Source: Bryobacterales bacterium (GTDB taxonomy: Bacteria; Acidobacteriota; Terriglobia; Bryobacterales; Bryobacteraceae). Taken from it: DNA of 12,845 bases. How positions within the stretch are numbered: the stretch's first letter is position 1; each line of letters begins with the position of its first letter. The notes beneath the pieces were generated by a model. It had not been told where the DNA came from. It saw only the letters and a program-made list of their open reading frames with translations, and ran no database searches. This document shows positions 7,755 through 12,845 of the stretch, in pieces. The position numbers were made by a program, and so were the translations under genes. Location: assembly GCA_016789785.1 (NCBI GenBank), contig JAEUQE010000243.1, positions 1 through 12,845 on the forward strand, written 5' to 3'.

Positions 7755-7779
7755 GACCAAAAGAGTATACAACGTGGTC
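7755..7779 (-). promoter_or_regulatory. Candidate promoter/operator of the hydroxylase operon
   Basis: On the minus strand TATACT (7769-7764) matches 5 of 6 bases of a sigma-70 -10 box, about 60 nt before the small-subunit start. It is framed by a 5-bp inverted repeat, GACCA (7755-7759) and TGGTC (7775-7779), centred on the palindrome GTATAC, an arrangement that could be a repressor site over the -10. No convincing -35 is seen, so an activator may be needed. Weak evidence from one sequence only. Confidence 0.3.
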
Positions 7780-7880
7780 AAAGCATCCAAAGCCTGCTCT
7801 TCAGGGCGACCCGTGAATTCTCTCCCGGAAGCCGGATGCCCGCTGGATCAGCTTAGGCGTGTTACGCGTGGCCGGGATTA

Positions 7881-8585
7881 TCAGAACGTGATCCCGTATT
7901 CCAGCACGATTCCGGCCTTGCCGTTGACGGCGCGATTGGCGATCTTGTAGCCGGCCACGATGATCTGGCGTTTGGTCGGGTGGAACAGGATGCCGGGGAT
8001 GAAGAAGCCGAAGTCGTGGCGGCCGGAGAACCACTCGCTGAGCACGATCCAACGTTTGCCGATGGGATGTTCGATGCCCGCGAGAACGCCTCCGGTATTG
8101 CGCTTGAAGAGCTGCCGGGTGCCGGCCCAGCCACCCCCCGTTAGCCGGGTCTTCGCGCCGGGCAACCGGAAGCTGACGTGGCTGTAACTAAAACTGCCAA
8201 GCCCGGAGCCGCGATGGTTGAGCACGGCCATCTGCCCGCCGGTGAGCTTCAGTTCGAGATCCGGCTTCGATTCCTTCCAGAACTGGGGGGAGGACTTGAA
8301 GCCAATGCCCGTAGCCACATTGGGTTGCAGCGGCGTCCCCGCGTTGTAGTTGGTGACTGCGAACTCAGTGGCCCGGCCGAGGCCGTAACAGAAAAAGTTG
8401 GTGCCAGCCCAGAACCGTCCGGGCTGCCATGAACGGAACTGGGTTTCGTGCATCACGAAGGCCTTACCCTTCGGGGTAATGTCTGCCGAGGGCATGTTGA
8501 CGATCGCCTGCTGCGCCGAGGCCGAGGCCCCGTACGCCAGCAGAAACACGAGCCAGCCAGTGCGCCTCGGCGAGATTGAACGCAT
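7881..8585 (-). CDS. Putative secreted outer-membrane beta-barrel protein, unknown function
   Basis: A 234-residue protein I do not recognise. A clear Sec signal peptide occupies residues 1-24 (MRSISPRRTG, then a hydrophobic run WLVFLLAYGA and the cleavage site SASA before QQ). The mature part is rich in alternating polar/hydrophobic stretches with Gly and aromatic residues (GSFSYSHVSFRL, RWIVLSEWF, DFGFFIPGILF, KAGIVLEYGITF) and ends in Phe, the usual mark for outer-membrane barrel assembly. An open frame extends to 8681, but the ATG at 8585 puts the basic n-region right before the hydrophobic core, so I prefer it; an in-frame GTG at 8597 is an alternative. Its first 122 nt overlap the upstream receiver-like gene in another frame. 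The hydroxylase operon lies 178 bp downstream on the same strand. Barrel prediction is inference. Confidence 0.65.
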   Translation of the reverse strand: MRSISPRRTGWLVFLLAYGASASAQQAIVNMPSADITPKGKAFVMHETQFRSWQPGRFWAGTNFFCYGLGRATEFAVTNYNAGTPLQPNVATGIGFKSSPQFWKESKPDLELKLTGGQMAVLNHRGSGLGSFSYSHVSFRLPGAKTRLTGGGWAGTRQLFKRNTGGVLAGIEHPIGKRWIVLSEWFSGRHDFGFFIPGILFHPTKRQIIVAGYKIANRAVNGKAGIVLEYGITF

Positions 8586-8946
8586 GCGCAAGATCACGCT
8601 CTTCCAGAGGGGTTCGTAGCAGGTCAAAGCCGCCCGCATCGAGAACATCAAGCCACAAGGCATCGTCCGCCTTTCTATCAATCACGACGATCTCGGGAGC
8701 ATTCGGCAGCCGGGAAAGCGCGCAGAGAAGGTCGCGCCAACTGCCGTCTTCCAGAGACGTTTCGGTGAGGATCACCGCACATGGTGACTGGTTGAGGATG
8801 CGCATAACCCCACGTAGGGATGACACCCTCGCCACCTGCCGGTTCTGGCGTGCCGAGAAGTTGCGGACCTGCTCCCACTCTGTGCCGGCGGTGGAAGCCA
8901 TAAGAAAGCCGGGAGTCGCGCTGGAGGGCGGTCTCGGTAGTCGCAT
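8464..8946 (-). CDS. Degenerate receiver-domain (response-regulator-like) protein
   Basis: A 160-residue protein; residues about 11-130 read as a stand-alone receiver fold: strand 1 TPGFLMAST, strand 3 CAVILTETSLEDGSW, strand 4 PEIVVIDRK, strand 5 GFDLLRTPL and helix 5 LAHAFNLAEAHW. This resembles short single-domain receivers common in Acidobacteriota. The phospho-acceptor Asp is replaced by Glu (E62 in TET), the acidic pair after strand 1 is lost, and the strand-5 Lys of the KP motif is Arg-Thr (R111-T112-P113). Phosphorylation is therefore unlikely. The last 30 residues (from about 131) do not look like receiver sequence and lie in the zone overlapping the next gene, so a lost stop or frameshift near 8555 may have lengthened it. 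The ATG at 8946 is kept because strand 1 needs it; ATG 8901 is the alternative. Confidence 0.6.
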   Translation of the reverse strand: MRLPRPPSSATPGFLMASTAGTEWEQVRNFSARQNRQVARVSSLRGVMRILNQSPCAVILTETSLEDGSWRDLLCALSRLPNAPEIVVIDRKADDALWLDVLDAGGFDLLRTPLEERDLAHAFNLAEAHWLARVSAGVRGLGLGAAGDRQHALGRHYPEG

Positions 8947-9149
8947 GTGCTACCTGCAGAGAAGGACAAAAGGCGGGCTGGGATTCAAATTCGGCGGCGG
9001 GAAACTGGATCATTTCGGGCAGTAGCCAGCGAGGCGTGCCTGAGTCCGGGCAATTTCTCATCGATTACCAATTGATTCTAAAGGAGTTACGGAAAGGTCG
9101 CAGATTTGCAAACCGCCCAGTGAGGCGCCAGGTTACCGCTTGGCAGCAG

Positions 9150-9797
9150 ATGAACCACAACAACCATCACCATAGTGCGTTCGCCCCACACGCCCCAGAT
9201 CCGGACGCGGCACTGATTGCGCGGTGCCGGGCGGGAGATCACGGGGGCTTTGAGAGACTGGTGGACCGCCACTCAAGGCGGGTGTACTCGATCGCCCGTC
9301 TGATTACTCAGTCCGAAGCGGATTCCGAGGAAGTCGCCCAGGAAACGTTTCTGCGGGTGTTCTCCCGGCTCGCTTCGTTTCAAGGGAGCTCGACGTTCCA
9401 GACCTGGATCACGAAGATTGCAGTGAACGAGGCGCTGGCGATCTTACGGAAGCGCAGCCGCCTCAGGGAGTCATCGCTAGAAGAGCCAGTGCGGTACCAG
9501 GCTGATGAGGAACTGATTCGGGATGTCGCGATCTGGGATGAGAACCCCGAGAAGCTGTACGCGCGGGACCAACTCCGGACCATTCTGGAGGAGTCCGTCG
9601 CCAGCCTGCCTCTGACGTACCGGGTTGTTTTTGTGATGCGTGACATTCAAAACCTGACCACCGAGCATACGGCAGAGGCTTTGAATTTGAGTCTGCCGGC
9701 AGTAAAGAGCCGCCTGTTGAGGGCGCGACTGATTCTTCGGGAGCGCCTGACGAGGCGTTTCGGACGCAAGGAGGGAAAGCATGAACGACTACAATAA
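9150..9797 (+). CDS. ECF-type RNA polymerase sigma factor
   Basis: A 215-residue extracytoplasmic-function sigma factor that directs RNA polymerase to a specific promoter set. Region 2 spans about residues 31-101 (FERLVDRHSRRVYSIARL, then EVAQETFLRVF and the -10 recognition part FQTWITKIAVNEALAILRKR), and region 4 about 143-203 (LPLTYRVVFVMRDIQNLT plus the helix-turn-helix TAEALNLSLPAVKSRLLRAR). The N-terminus has a His-rich leader (HNNHHH). The frame is open from a GTG at 9036; I chose ATG 9150 because family proteins start a short way before the ALIARCRAGD segment, but its ribosome site is weak and the GTG is possible. It overlaps the following zinc-finger gene by 17 nt. Autoregulation is likely for the family; no clear promoter was recognised upstream. 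Confidence 0.9.
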   Translation: MNHNNHHHSAFAPHAPDPDAALIARCRAGDHGGFERLVDRHSRRVYSIARLITQSEADSEEVAQETFLRVFSRLASFQGSSTFQTWITKIAVNEALAILRKRSRLRESSLEEPVRYQADEELIRDVAIWDENPEKLYARDQLRTILEESVASLPLTYRVVFVMRDIQNLTTEHTAEALNLSLPAVKSRLLRARLILRERLTRRFGRKEGKHERLQ

Positions 9798-10041
9798 TGC
9801 CGTCTGCCAGGCCATGCGGGAACTGCTGGACCCATGCCTGGACCAGACACTTGATCCGGCGGAACGGGAGAAATACCTATCCCATCTGCAGGGGTGTTCT
9901 GCGTGTCACACACTGCATCTGGCGGTGTATGAGACGCGCCGGCTGTTTCAGGGGATCGAGCTTCATCCCCCTCCGGAGAGCCTTCCGGTGCGGATGAAAA
10001 GCCATGCCAGAGCCCCTGTTCCGCAGGCTCCCCCGGTGTAG
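9781..10041 (+). CDS. Short zf-HC2 zinc-finger protein, probable anti-sigma factor
   Basis: An 86-residue putative anti-sigma factor for the preceding ECF sigma. The zinc-binding motif H35-xxx-C39-xx-C42 (HLQGCSAC) is clear, with C9 or C19 as the possible fourth ligand, and the preceding TLDPAEREKYLSHL matches the zf-HC2 helix. Unlike most ECF anti-sigmas it has no transmembrane segment; after the finger only a Pro-rich tail remains (HPPPESLPV, PVPQAPPV). That suggests a soluble, perhaps redox- or metal-responsive ZAS-type regulator. ATG 9781 has a strong Shine-Dalgarno AAGGAGGG at 9768-9775 inside the sigma gene, 5 nt before the start. The 17-nt overlap with the sigma gene argues for a fixed ratio of the two products. 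Confidence 0.82.
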   Translation: MNDYNNAVCQAMRELLDPCLDQTLDPAEREKYLSHLQGCSACHTLHLAVYETRRLFQGIELHPPPESLPVRMKSHARAPVPQAPPV

Positions 10042-10053
10042 TTCCCTGTGCGC

Positions 10054-10079
10054 TAAAATGGAGCAAATCCCTTCGGGGA
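10054..10079 (+). promoter_or_regulatory. Candidate -10 box and leader hairpin of the H1-like gene
   Basis: TAAAAT at 10054-10059 matches 5 of 6 bases of a -10 box, about 47 nt before the start of the small basic gene; no good -35 is seen. TCCC (10068-10071), TTCG and GGGA (10076-10079) form a 4-bp stem closed by a C(UUCG)G tetraloop in the leader, a very stable cap that could slow RNA decay or mark the 5' end. It lies just after the anti-sigma stop. Confidence 0.35.
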
Positions 10080-10105
10080 CATTACATTAGGGAGAATCAA
10101 AAACG

Positions 10106-10243
10106 ATGGCAACCAAGAAGGCTGTAAAGAAAGCGGTGAAGAAGGCCGCTCCGAAGAAGGCAGTGAAGAAGGCGCCTGCCGCAAAGAAGGCAGTGAAGAA
10201 AGCGCCTGTGGCGAAGAAGGCAGTCGCGAAGAAGGCGAAGTAG
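10106..10243 (+). CDS. Small Lys/Ala-rich histone H1-like protein
   Basis: A 45-residue, highly basic protein made almost only of Lys, Ala, Val and Pro: it begins MATKKAVKKAVKKAA and continues as degenerate repeats of the type KKAVKKAP (three AVKKA units, two with following Pro) to the end AKKAK. This is the composition of histone H1 C-terminal tails and bacterial H1-like or HU-tail nucleoid proteins, which bind DNA without base preference. The ATG at 10106 is preceded by AGGGAGA at 10089-10095 at a somewhat long but workable distance, and has its own candidate -10. The codons vary among AAG/AAA and GCN, which argues for selection on protein rather than simple DNA repeat. It follows the sigma/anti-sigma pair by 64 nt. 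A non-coding repeat is the alternative but the clean start, ribosome site and stop make a gene likely. Confidence 0.72.
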   Translation: MATKKAVKKAVKKAAPKKAVKKAPAAKKAVKKAPVAKKAVAKKAK

Positions 10244-10283
10244 CTGGCCGCTGACGCTGCTTTCAAACCGTAACCGAGTAGAG

Positions 10284-10313
10284 GTCGAGTTCGCCACAAT
10301 TGACGAACTCGGC
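10284..10313 (+). terminator. Strong stem-loop after the H1-like gene, possible terminator
   Basis: A 10-bp stem (10284-10293 with 10304-10313, one G-U pair) with a 10-nt loop CCACAATTGA lies 40 nt after the H1-like stop. It is well placed to end the sigma/anti-sigma/H1-like transcript, but no T-run follows, so it may act as an RNA 3'-end stabiliser or a Rho-dependent boundary instead. Confidence 0.4.
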
Positions 10314-10544
10314 CCGGCTCATCGCCCCCCCTTCTGAATCCACTGCCTATTTCGAAGATCTCGTTCCCTTCCAGAATCTGCGTCGGCTCAAGCTCAGCCC
10401 AAGCTAACGGCGCGAAGCTACCGTATCACGAGGCCTGTGCCCCGGGGCCTGTAAGTCGCCCTGGTGATCATCGGCGCCCGCCCCCGCCTTGACCGTCAGT
10501 TTTCGTTCACCTCGCCCTGCACCGAGACGAGTCTCGGCGCGGCA

Positions 10545-10568
10545 GGCAGGAGTGCCGGCAGGAGTGCC
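10545..10568. repeat. Two-copy 12-bp tandem repeat
   Basis: GGCAGGAGTGCC occurs twice head to tail (10545-10556, 10557-10568), identical in both copies. Each unit is itself a partial inverted repeat (GGCA..TGCC). An extra GGCA precedes the first copy at 10541-10544. It looks like a recent slippage or duplication in non-coding DNA. Confidence 0.8.
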
Positions 10569-10674
10569 TGTGCTACGGCAGAAGCAGCACTAGAGGGTGA
10601 TTGTGGAATGGCGTACCCACGTAGATTTCCTGTTTACGAGTGTGAAACCGCACGGGAATGTCAAAATTGGGACT

Positions 10675-10827
10675 GTACTGTTCGCAATCGAACAGCTACA
10701 ATAGAAGGCAAGTTCAATCTTGAGGGCGCCTCCCCACGAGGTTGGTGTGTTGGGGAAAGGGTTGGTCGTGAGGAGGCGTTTCTCTCGTTTGTTATCTATA
10801 CAGACGAACGAGACGTCCGTTTCGTTC
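10675..10827. other. Cluster of three consecutive stem-loops, candidate structured RNA
   Basis: Three hairpins follow one another within 153 nt. The first (10675-10699) has CTGTTCG / CGAACAG around a CAAT loop, extended by GTA/TAC past one bulged C. The second (10727-10778) has a 13-position stem with 12 Watson-Crick pairs and one C-A mismatch, and a 26-nt G-rich loop with GG tracts at 10740, 10744, 10752, 10759 and 10764. The third (10806-10827) has a 9-bp stem with one G-U around a GTCC loop. Strand of any transcript is unknown; the G-rich loop would be on a plus-strand RNA. Confidence 0.4.
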
Positions 10828-10869
10828 CATTTTCCGTAGAGTTTACAATTTTCTGTAGAACCGTCCGGC

Positions 10870-11346
10870 TCACTCGCCTTTTTCGGTCAGGGTCATCAGG
10901 AAGTTCTGGTAGCCCATCTCGGCGATCTGGTGGAGTTGGGCTTCGAGGAAATCGACGTGATGCTCCTCGTCAACCAGAATCTTTTCAAAGAGTTCGCGGG
11001 AGCCGTTGTCGTGCTCGGCGACGGCGATCTGAATCGCTTTGTTGAGTCTGGGGAGGGCCTCGAGTTCGAGGGCCAGGTCATTCTCGAACTGTTCCTTCAC
11101 GTTCATGCCGATCCGTAACGGGAAAAGTTCGCTCATGTTGGGAGCGCCATCGAGGTAGAGAATCCGCTCAATGAGCTTTTCGGCGTGCTGCATCTCCTCG
11201 ATCGATTCTTTGCGGGTGTACTTCGCCAGTTTTTCGTAGCCCCAGTTCTCCATCATCTCCGCGTGCAGGAAGTACTGATTGATGGCGGTGAGTTCCCCGC
11301 GAAGCACCTCCTGCAAACAGGCAATGACCTTCTCGCTGCCTTTCAT
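10870..11346 (-). CDS. bfr: Bacterioferritin
   Basis: A 158-residue haem-containing ferritin that oxidises Fe(II) and stores it as a mineral inside a 24-subunit cytoplasmic shell. The ferroxidase ligands align position for position with the E. coli protein: E18, E51, H54, E94, E127 and H130. The haem-ligand methionine is M52 (IEEMQH), so this is a true Bfr rather than a non-haem ferritin or Dps. Length is normal. The ATG at 11346 follows GAGAGGA with a 6-nt gap. Upstream on the minus strand TACAAT (11390-11385) is a fair -10 candidate without a good -35; no bacterioferritin-associated ferredoxin gene or obvious Fur box was found nearby. Downstream, GAGCC-GGAC-GGTTC at its stop codon could form a small hairpin. 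Confidence 0.96.
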   Translation of the reverse strand: MKGSEKVIACLQEVLRGELTAINQYFLHAEMMENWGYEKLAKYTRKESIEEMQHAEKLIERILYLDGAPNMSELFPLRIGMNVKEQFENDLALELEALPRLNKAIQIAVAEHDNGSRELFEKILVDEEHHVDFLEAQLHQIAEMGYQNFLMTLTEKGE

Positions 11347-11436
11347 GGATTTCCTCTCTTTCTAGTTCTGCGAGCCAAACTCCGATTGTAGCAACGACGC
11401 TGCGACATCGAACGTCTGGCACAATGAATATCAGGT

Positions 11437-11994
11437 ATGAATTTCGATGCTTCGACTTACGGAGTGGATGTAGCGGCGATTCTCGAGTTGGACGGCGGGG
11501 GACAGAGGCTGATGCCACTGGCCGAGGGAACCTGCTCGTCGGAGACTGCGCGCATCCGGCTCAGCAAGTCGAGTGGGGATGGATTGTTTCGCGGGGCGCG
11601 GGCGCCACAGGCAGCGCTGAGCGGGCTGTGGCTGTACTTCTCGTGCCTGGACGAATCGCACTCGCTTTCGCAGGACATTTCGACGGCCGATGGCAGTTTC
11701 TGGCACGGGATCATGCACCGTCAGGAGCCGGACGCCGGAAACGCGGCCTACTGGTTCCGAAGGACCGGGACGCATGCGGTGTTTGACCGCTTGGCGGCGG
11801 AATCGGCACTGCTCGCCGGGCAGCATCCGAAGGCGGGATTTCGCGCCGGAAGCCGGTGGGATCCCTTTCTGTTCATCGATTTCTGCGAGAACGCCCGGCG
11901 GCGGCCCGGATCGGAAGCAGAGCATCTGGCATTGCTGATTCAGCGTGCGGAGTGGCAGCTTCTGTTTGACTACTGCGCGAGTCCCGGCGCATGA
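11437..11994 (+). CDS. Conserved protein of unknown function
   Basis: A 185-residue soluble protein without signal peptide or membrane helix. I recall similar uncharacterised proteins from Acidobacteriota and other soil bacteria, but no assigned function. Likely conserved blocks are LSGLWLYFSCLDESH (61-75), SFWHGIMHRQEPDAGNAAYWFRR (split here as FWHGIMHRQEPD 88-99 and GNAAYWFRR 101-109), WDPFLFIDFCENARRRPGS (141-159) and IQRAEWQLLFDYC (168-180). The clustered His, Trp, Arg and Glu residues in the HGIMHR block hint at a binding or catalytic site, which is inference. The ATG at 11437 has AGGT very close before it; an ATG at 11424 is in a different frame. Its stop overlaps the HlyD-like start in ATGA, so the two are probably co-translated. 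Confidence 0.8.
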   Translation: MNFDASTYGVDVAAILELDGGGQRLMPLAEGTCSSETARIRLSKSSGDGLFRGARAPQAALSGLWLYFSCLDESHSLSQDISTADGSFWHGIMHRQEPDAGNAAYWFRRTGTHAVFDRLAAESALLAGQHPKAGFRAGSRWDPFLFIDFCENARRRPGSEAEHLALLIQRAEWQLLFDYCASPGA

Positions 11995-12845
11995 CGCGGC
12001 TCCTTTGGATCGTGCCGCTGGCGGCGCTCGGTGCGGGTGTGTGGTGGCTGCAGAGTGTCCGTAACGCGCCTCCGGAAATCGCCTTCACGAAGGCGGTCCG
12101 GCAGAAACTGGTGAGCACGCTGCGGACGAACGGGAAGGTGGAGCCGCTCGATTGGCGTGAAGTGCGCGCGGAGCGGGAAGGATTGATCCGCCGCGCCGCT
12201 GTGACACAGGGACAAGTGGTGACCCGGGGCGCAGTCCTGTTGGAACTTGATGCCACCGAGGCGCAGGCGGCACTCGCTGCCGCGGAATCGGCCATCGCTC
12301 AGGCGAAGATCGAGTTGGACGTGGTTCGAACCGGAGGCCGGACGCGCGATCTGGCGGAGCTGTCGGCCAGCGTGGAGAAGTTGAAGGTGGATGCCGGCAT
12401 CGCCGCCAAGGAAGCGATCGCGCTCGCACGACTGGTGGAGAAGAAAGCGGCGACGCCTCGTGAAGCGGAACAGGCGCGGGAGCGGGTGAGCCAGATTCAA
12501 GCCGAGATCGATGCTCTGGAAAAGCGCCGTGCGGCCTTGGTCGGCCAGCCGGAGCGGGCGCTGGCGGAGGCGAAGCTTCGCGACGCCGAGAACACTGCGG
12601 CGCTGGCGCGGCGGCGGATCGAGATGAGTGTGGTGCGGGCGCCGATGGCGGGCACCGTGTATCAACTGGATGTGCGGGCGGGCGCGTATCTGCGACCGGG
12701 AGATCTGGTAGGGAAGATCGGCGTGTTGAGCAAGGTGCGCGTGGTGGTCTATGTGGACGAGCCGGAACTGGGCAGCGTGCGGATTGGGCTGCCGGTGGCG
12801 ATCACCTGGGACGCACTGCCCGGCAAGGAGTGGCAGGGGACCGTG
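11991..12845 (+). CDS. HlyD/RND-type periplasmic adaptor subunit (partial at right edge)
   Basis: Membrane-fusion (adaptor) protein that links an inner-membrane exporter to the outer membrane. The 285 visible codons begin MTRLLWIVPLAALGAGVWWL, a single N-terminal anchor. The first lipoyl half is at about 57-90 (REGLIRRAAVTQGQVVTRG, then LLELD), followed by a long Ala/Glu/Arg-rich alpha-helical hairpin (about 90-212) and the second lipoyl half with VRAPMAGTVYQLDVRAG (215-231). A beta-barrel domain starts at VRVVVYVDEPELG and is cut by the window end. The gene begins inside the stop of the unknown protein (ATGA). MacA-type (ABC, MacB) or RND partners are both possible; the transporter should lie just to the right. 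Confidence 0.9.
   Translation, partial: MTRLLWIVPLAALGAGVWWLQSVRNAPPEIAFTKAVRQKLVSTLRTNGKVEPLDWREVRAEREGLIRRAAVTQGQVVTRGAVLLELDATEAQAALAAAESAIAQAKIELDVVRTGGRTRDLAELSASVEKLKVDAGIAAKEAIALARLVEKKAATPREAEQARERVSQIQAEIDALEKRRAALVGQPERALAEAKLRDAENTAALARRRIEMSVVRAPMAGTVYQLDVRAGAYLRPGDLVGKIGVLSKVRVVVYVDEPELGSVRIGLPVAITWDALPGKEWQGTV

Larger units (their letters stand above)
10244..10869. other. Gene-poor interval with stem-loops and an AT-rich right half
   Basis: About 620 bases without a convincing gene. The only long open frame (10464-11045, plus) runs 176 nt antisense into bacterioferritin, matches no family I know, begins with GTG lacking a clear ribosome site, and has mixed third-base use unlike its neighbours. 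The interval holds stem-loops at 10284-10313, 10522-10537, 10675-10699, 10727-10778 and 10806-10827, and a 12-bp tandem duplication at 10545-10568. The right half is much more AT-rich than the rest of the window (31 G/C of 80 at 10781-10860). It may be a structured RNA or the remains of an inserted element. Confidence 0.6.

Noticed and set aside
8678..9061. Minus-strand 127-codon open frame upstream of and across the receiver-like gene
   Set aside because: No recognisable fold; it shares most bases with the receiver-like frame, which has clear strand/helix pattern.
10087..10299. Minus-strand Phe/Ala-rich open frame opposite the H1-like gene
   Set aside because: The Phe/Ala repeats are just the complement of AAG/GCN repeats in the basic gene, which has its own ribosome site and stop.
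10432..10452. GC-rich palindrome GCCCCGGGGC with flanking GGCCTGT direct repeat
   Set aside because: Short and entirely G/C; expected by chance in GC-rich DNA and not placed next to a gene boundary.
10858..10871. Minus-strand GAGCCG...CGGTTC, reminiscent of the ends of group II intron domain V
   Set aside because: Only 14 nt; the middle of domain V and its tetraloop stem are missing, and no intron-encoded protein is nearby. More likely a small hairpin at the bfr stop codon.
11424..11786. Plus-strand open frame starting 13 nt before the unknown protein
   Set aside because: Different frame, no family resemblance; the 11437 frame has conserved-looking blocks and couples to the next gene.

Overview
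The window looks like chromosome of a GC-rich soil bacterium, most likely an Acidobacteriota member near Solibacter/Bryobacter. That placement is inference: it rests on the overall GC-rich codon use, a short receiver-like protein, a conserved unknown protein whose style I associate with that group, and the mix of housekeeping and accessory genes. No marker gene here settles the taxonomy.

Layout. (1) 1-1622, minus strand: trpS, then an MFS transporter whose start overlaps the trpS stop by one base (TAATG); the transporter runs off the left edge. (2) 1669-2883, plus: an RlmD/RumA-type 23S rRNA uracil-C5 methyltransferase, divergent from trpS. (3) 2977-3542, plus: a two-gene DUF433/DUF5615 (PIN-like) toxin-antitoxin-type module. 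(4) 7702-3580, minus: a four-gene operon of a molybdenum hydroxylase in the order small (Fe-S), large (Mo), medium (FAD) subunit, then a CoxG-like SRPBCC protein. The active-site loop motif AYRGAGR and the S-L-M order both mark it as the 'form II' CO-dehydrogenase-like group, so its substrate is unknown and it should not be called a CO dehydrogenase outright. (5) 8946-7881, minus: a degenerate receiver-domain protein whose 3' end overlaps, out of frame by 122 nt, the signal-peptide region of a putative outer-membrane beta-barrel protein. (6) 9150-10041, plus: an ECF sigma factor and a 17-nt overlapping soluble zinc-finger (zf-HC2) protein, probably its anti-sigma factor, followed by a tiny 45-residue Lys/Ala-rich histone H1-like protein. 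(7) 10244-10869: about 620 bases without a convincing gene, but with five stem-loops, a 12-bp tandem duplication and an AT-richer right half. This is the part of the window least explained by known genes. (8) 11346-10870, minus: bacterioferritin with every ferroxidase ligand and the haem methionine. (9) 11437 to the right edge, plus: a conserved protein of unknown function, overlapping by 4 nt (ATGA) an HlyD-type periplasmic adaptor that is cut by the window end and probably starts an efflux operon.

Functional reading: housekeeping translation genes (trpS, rlmD) flank accessory modules. The hydroxylase operon is the main metabolic unit; its maturation genes (CoxD/E/F, MobA-like) are not in this window. 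The sigma/anti-sigma pair next to the H1-like gene suggests a stress- or chromatin-linked regulatory block, but no sequence evidence ties them to one regulon.
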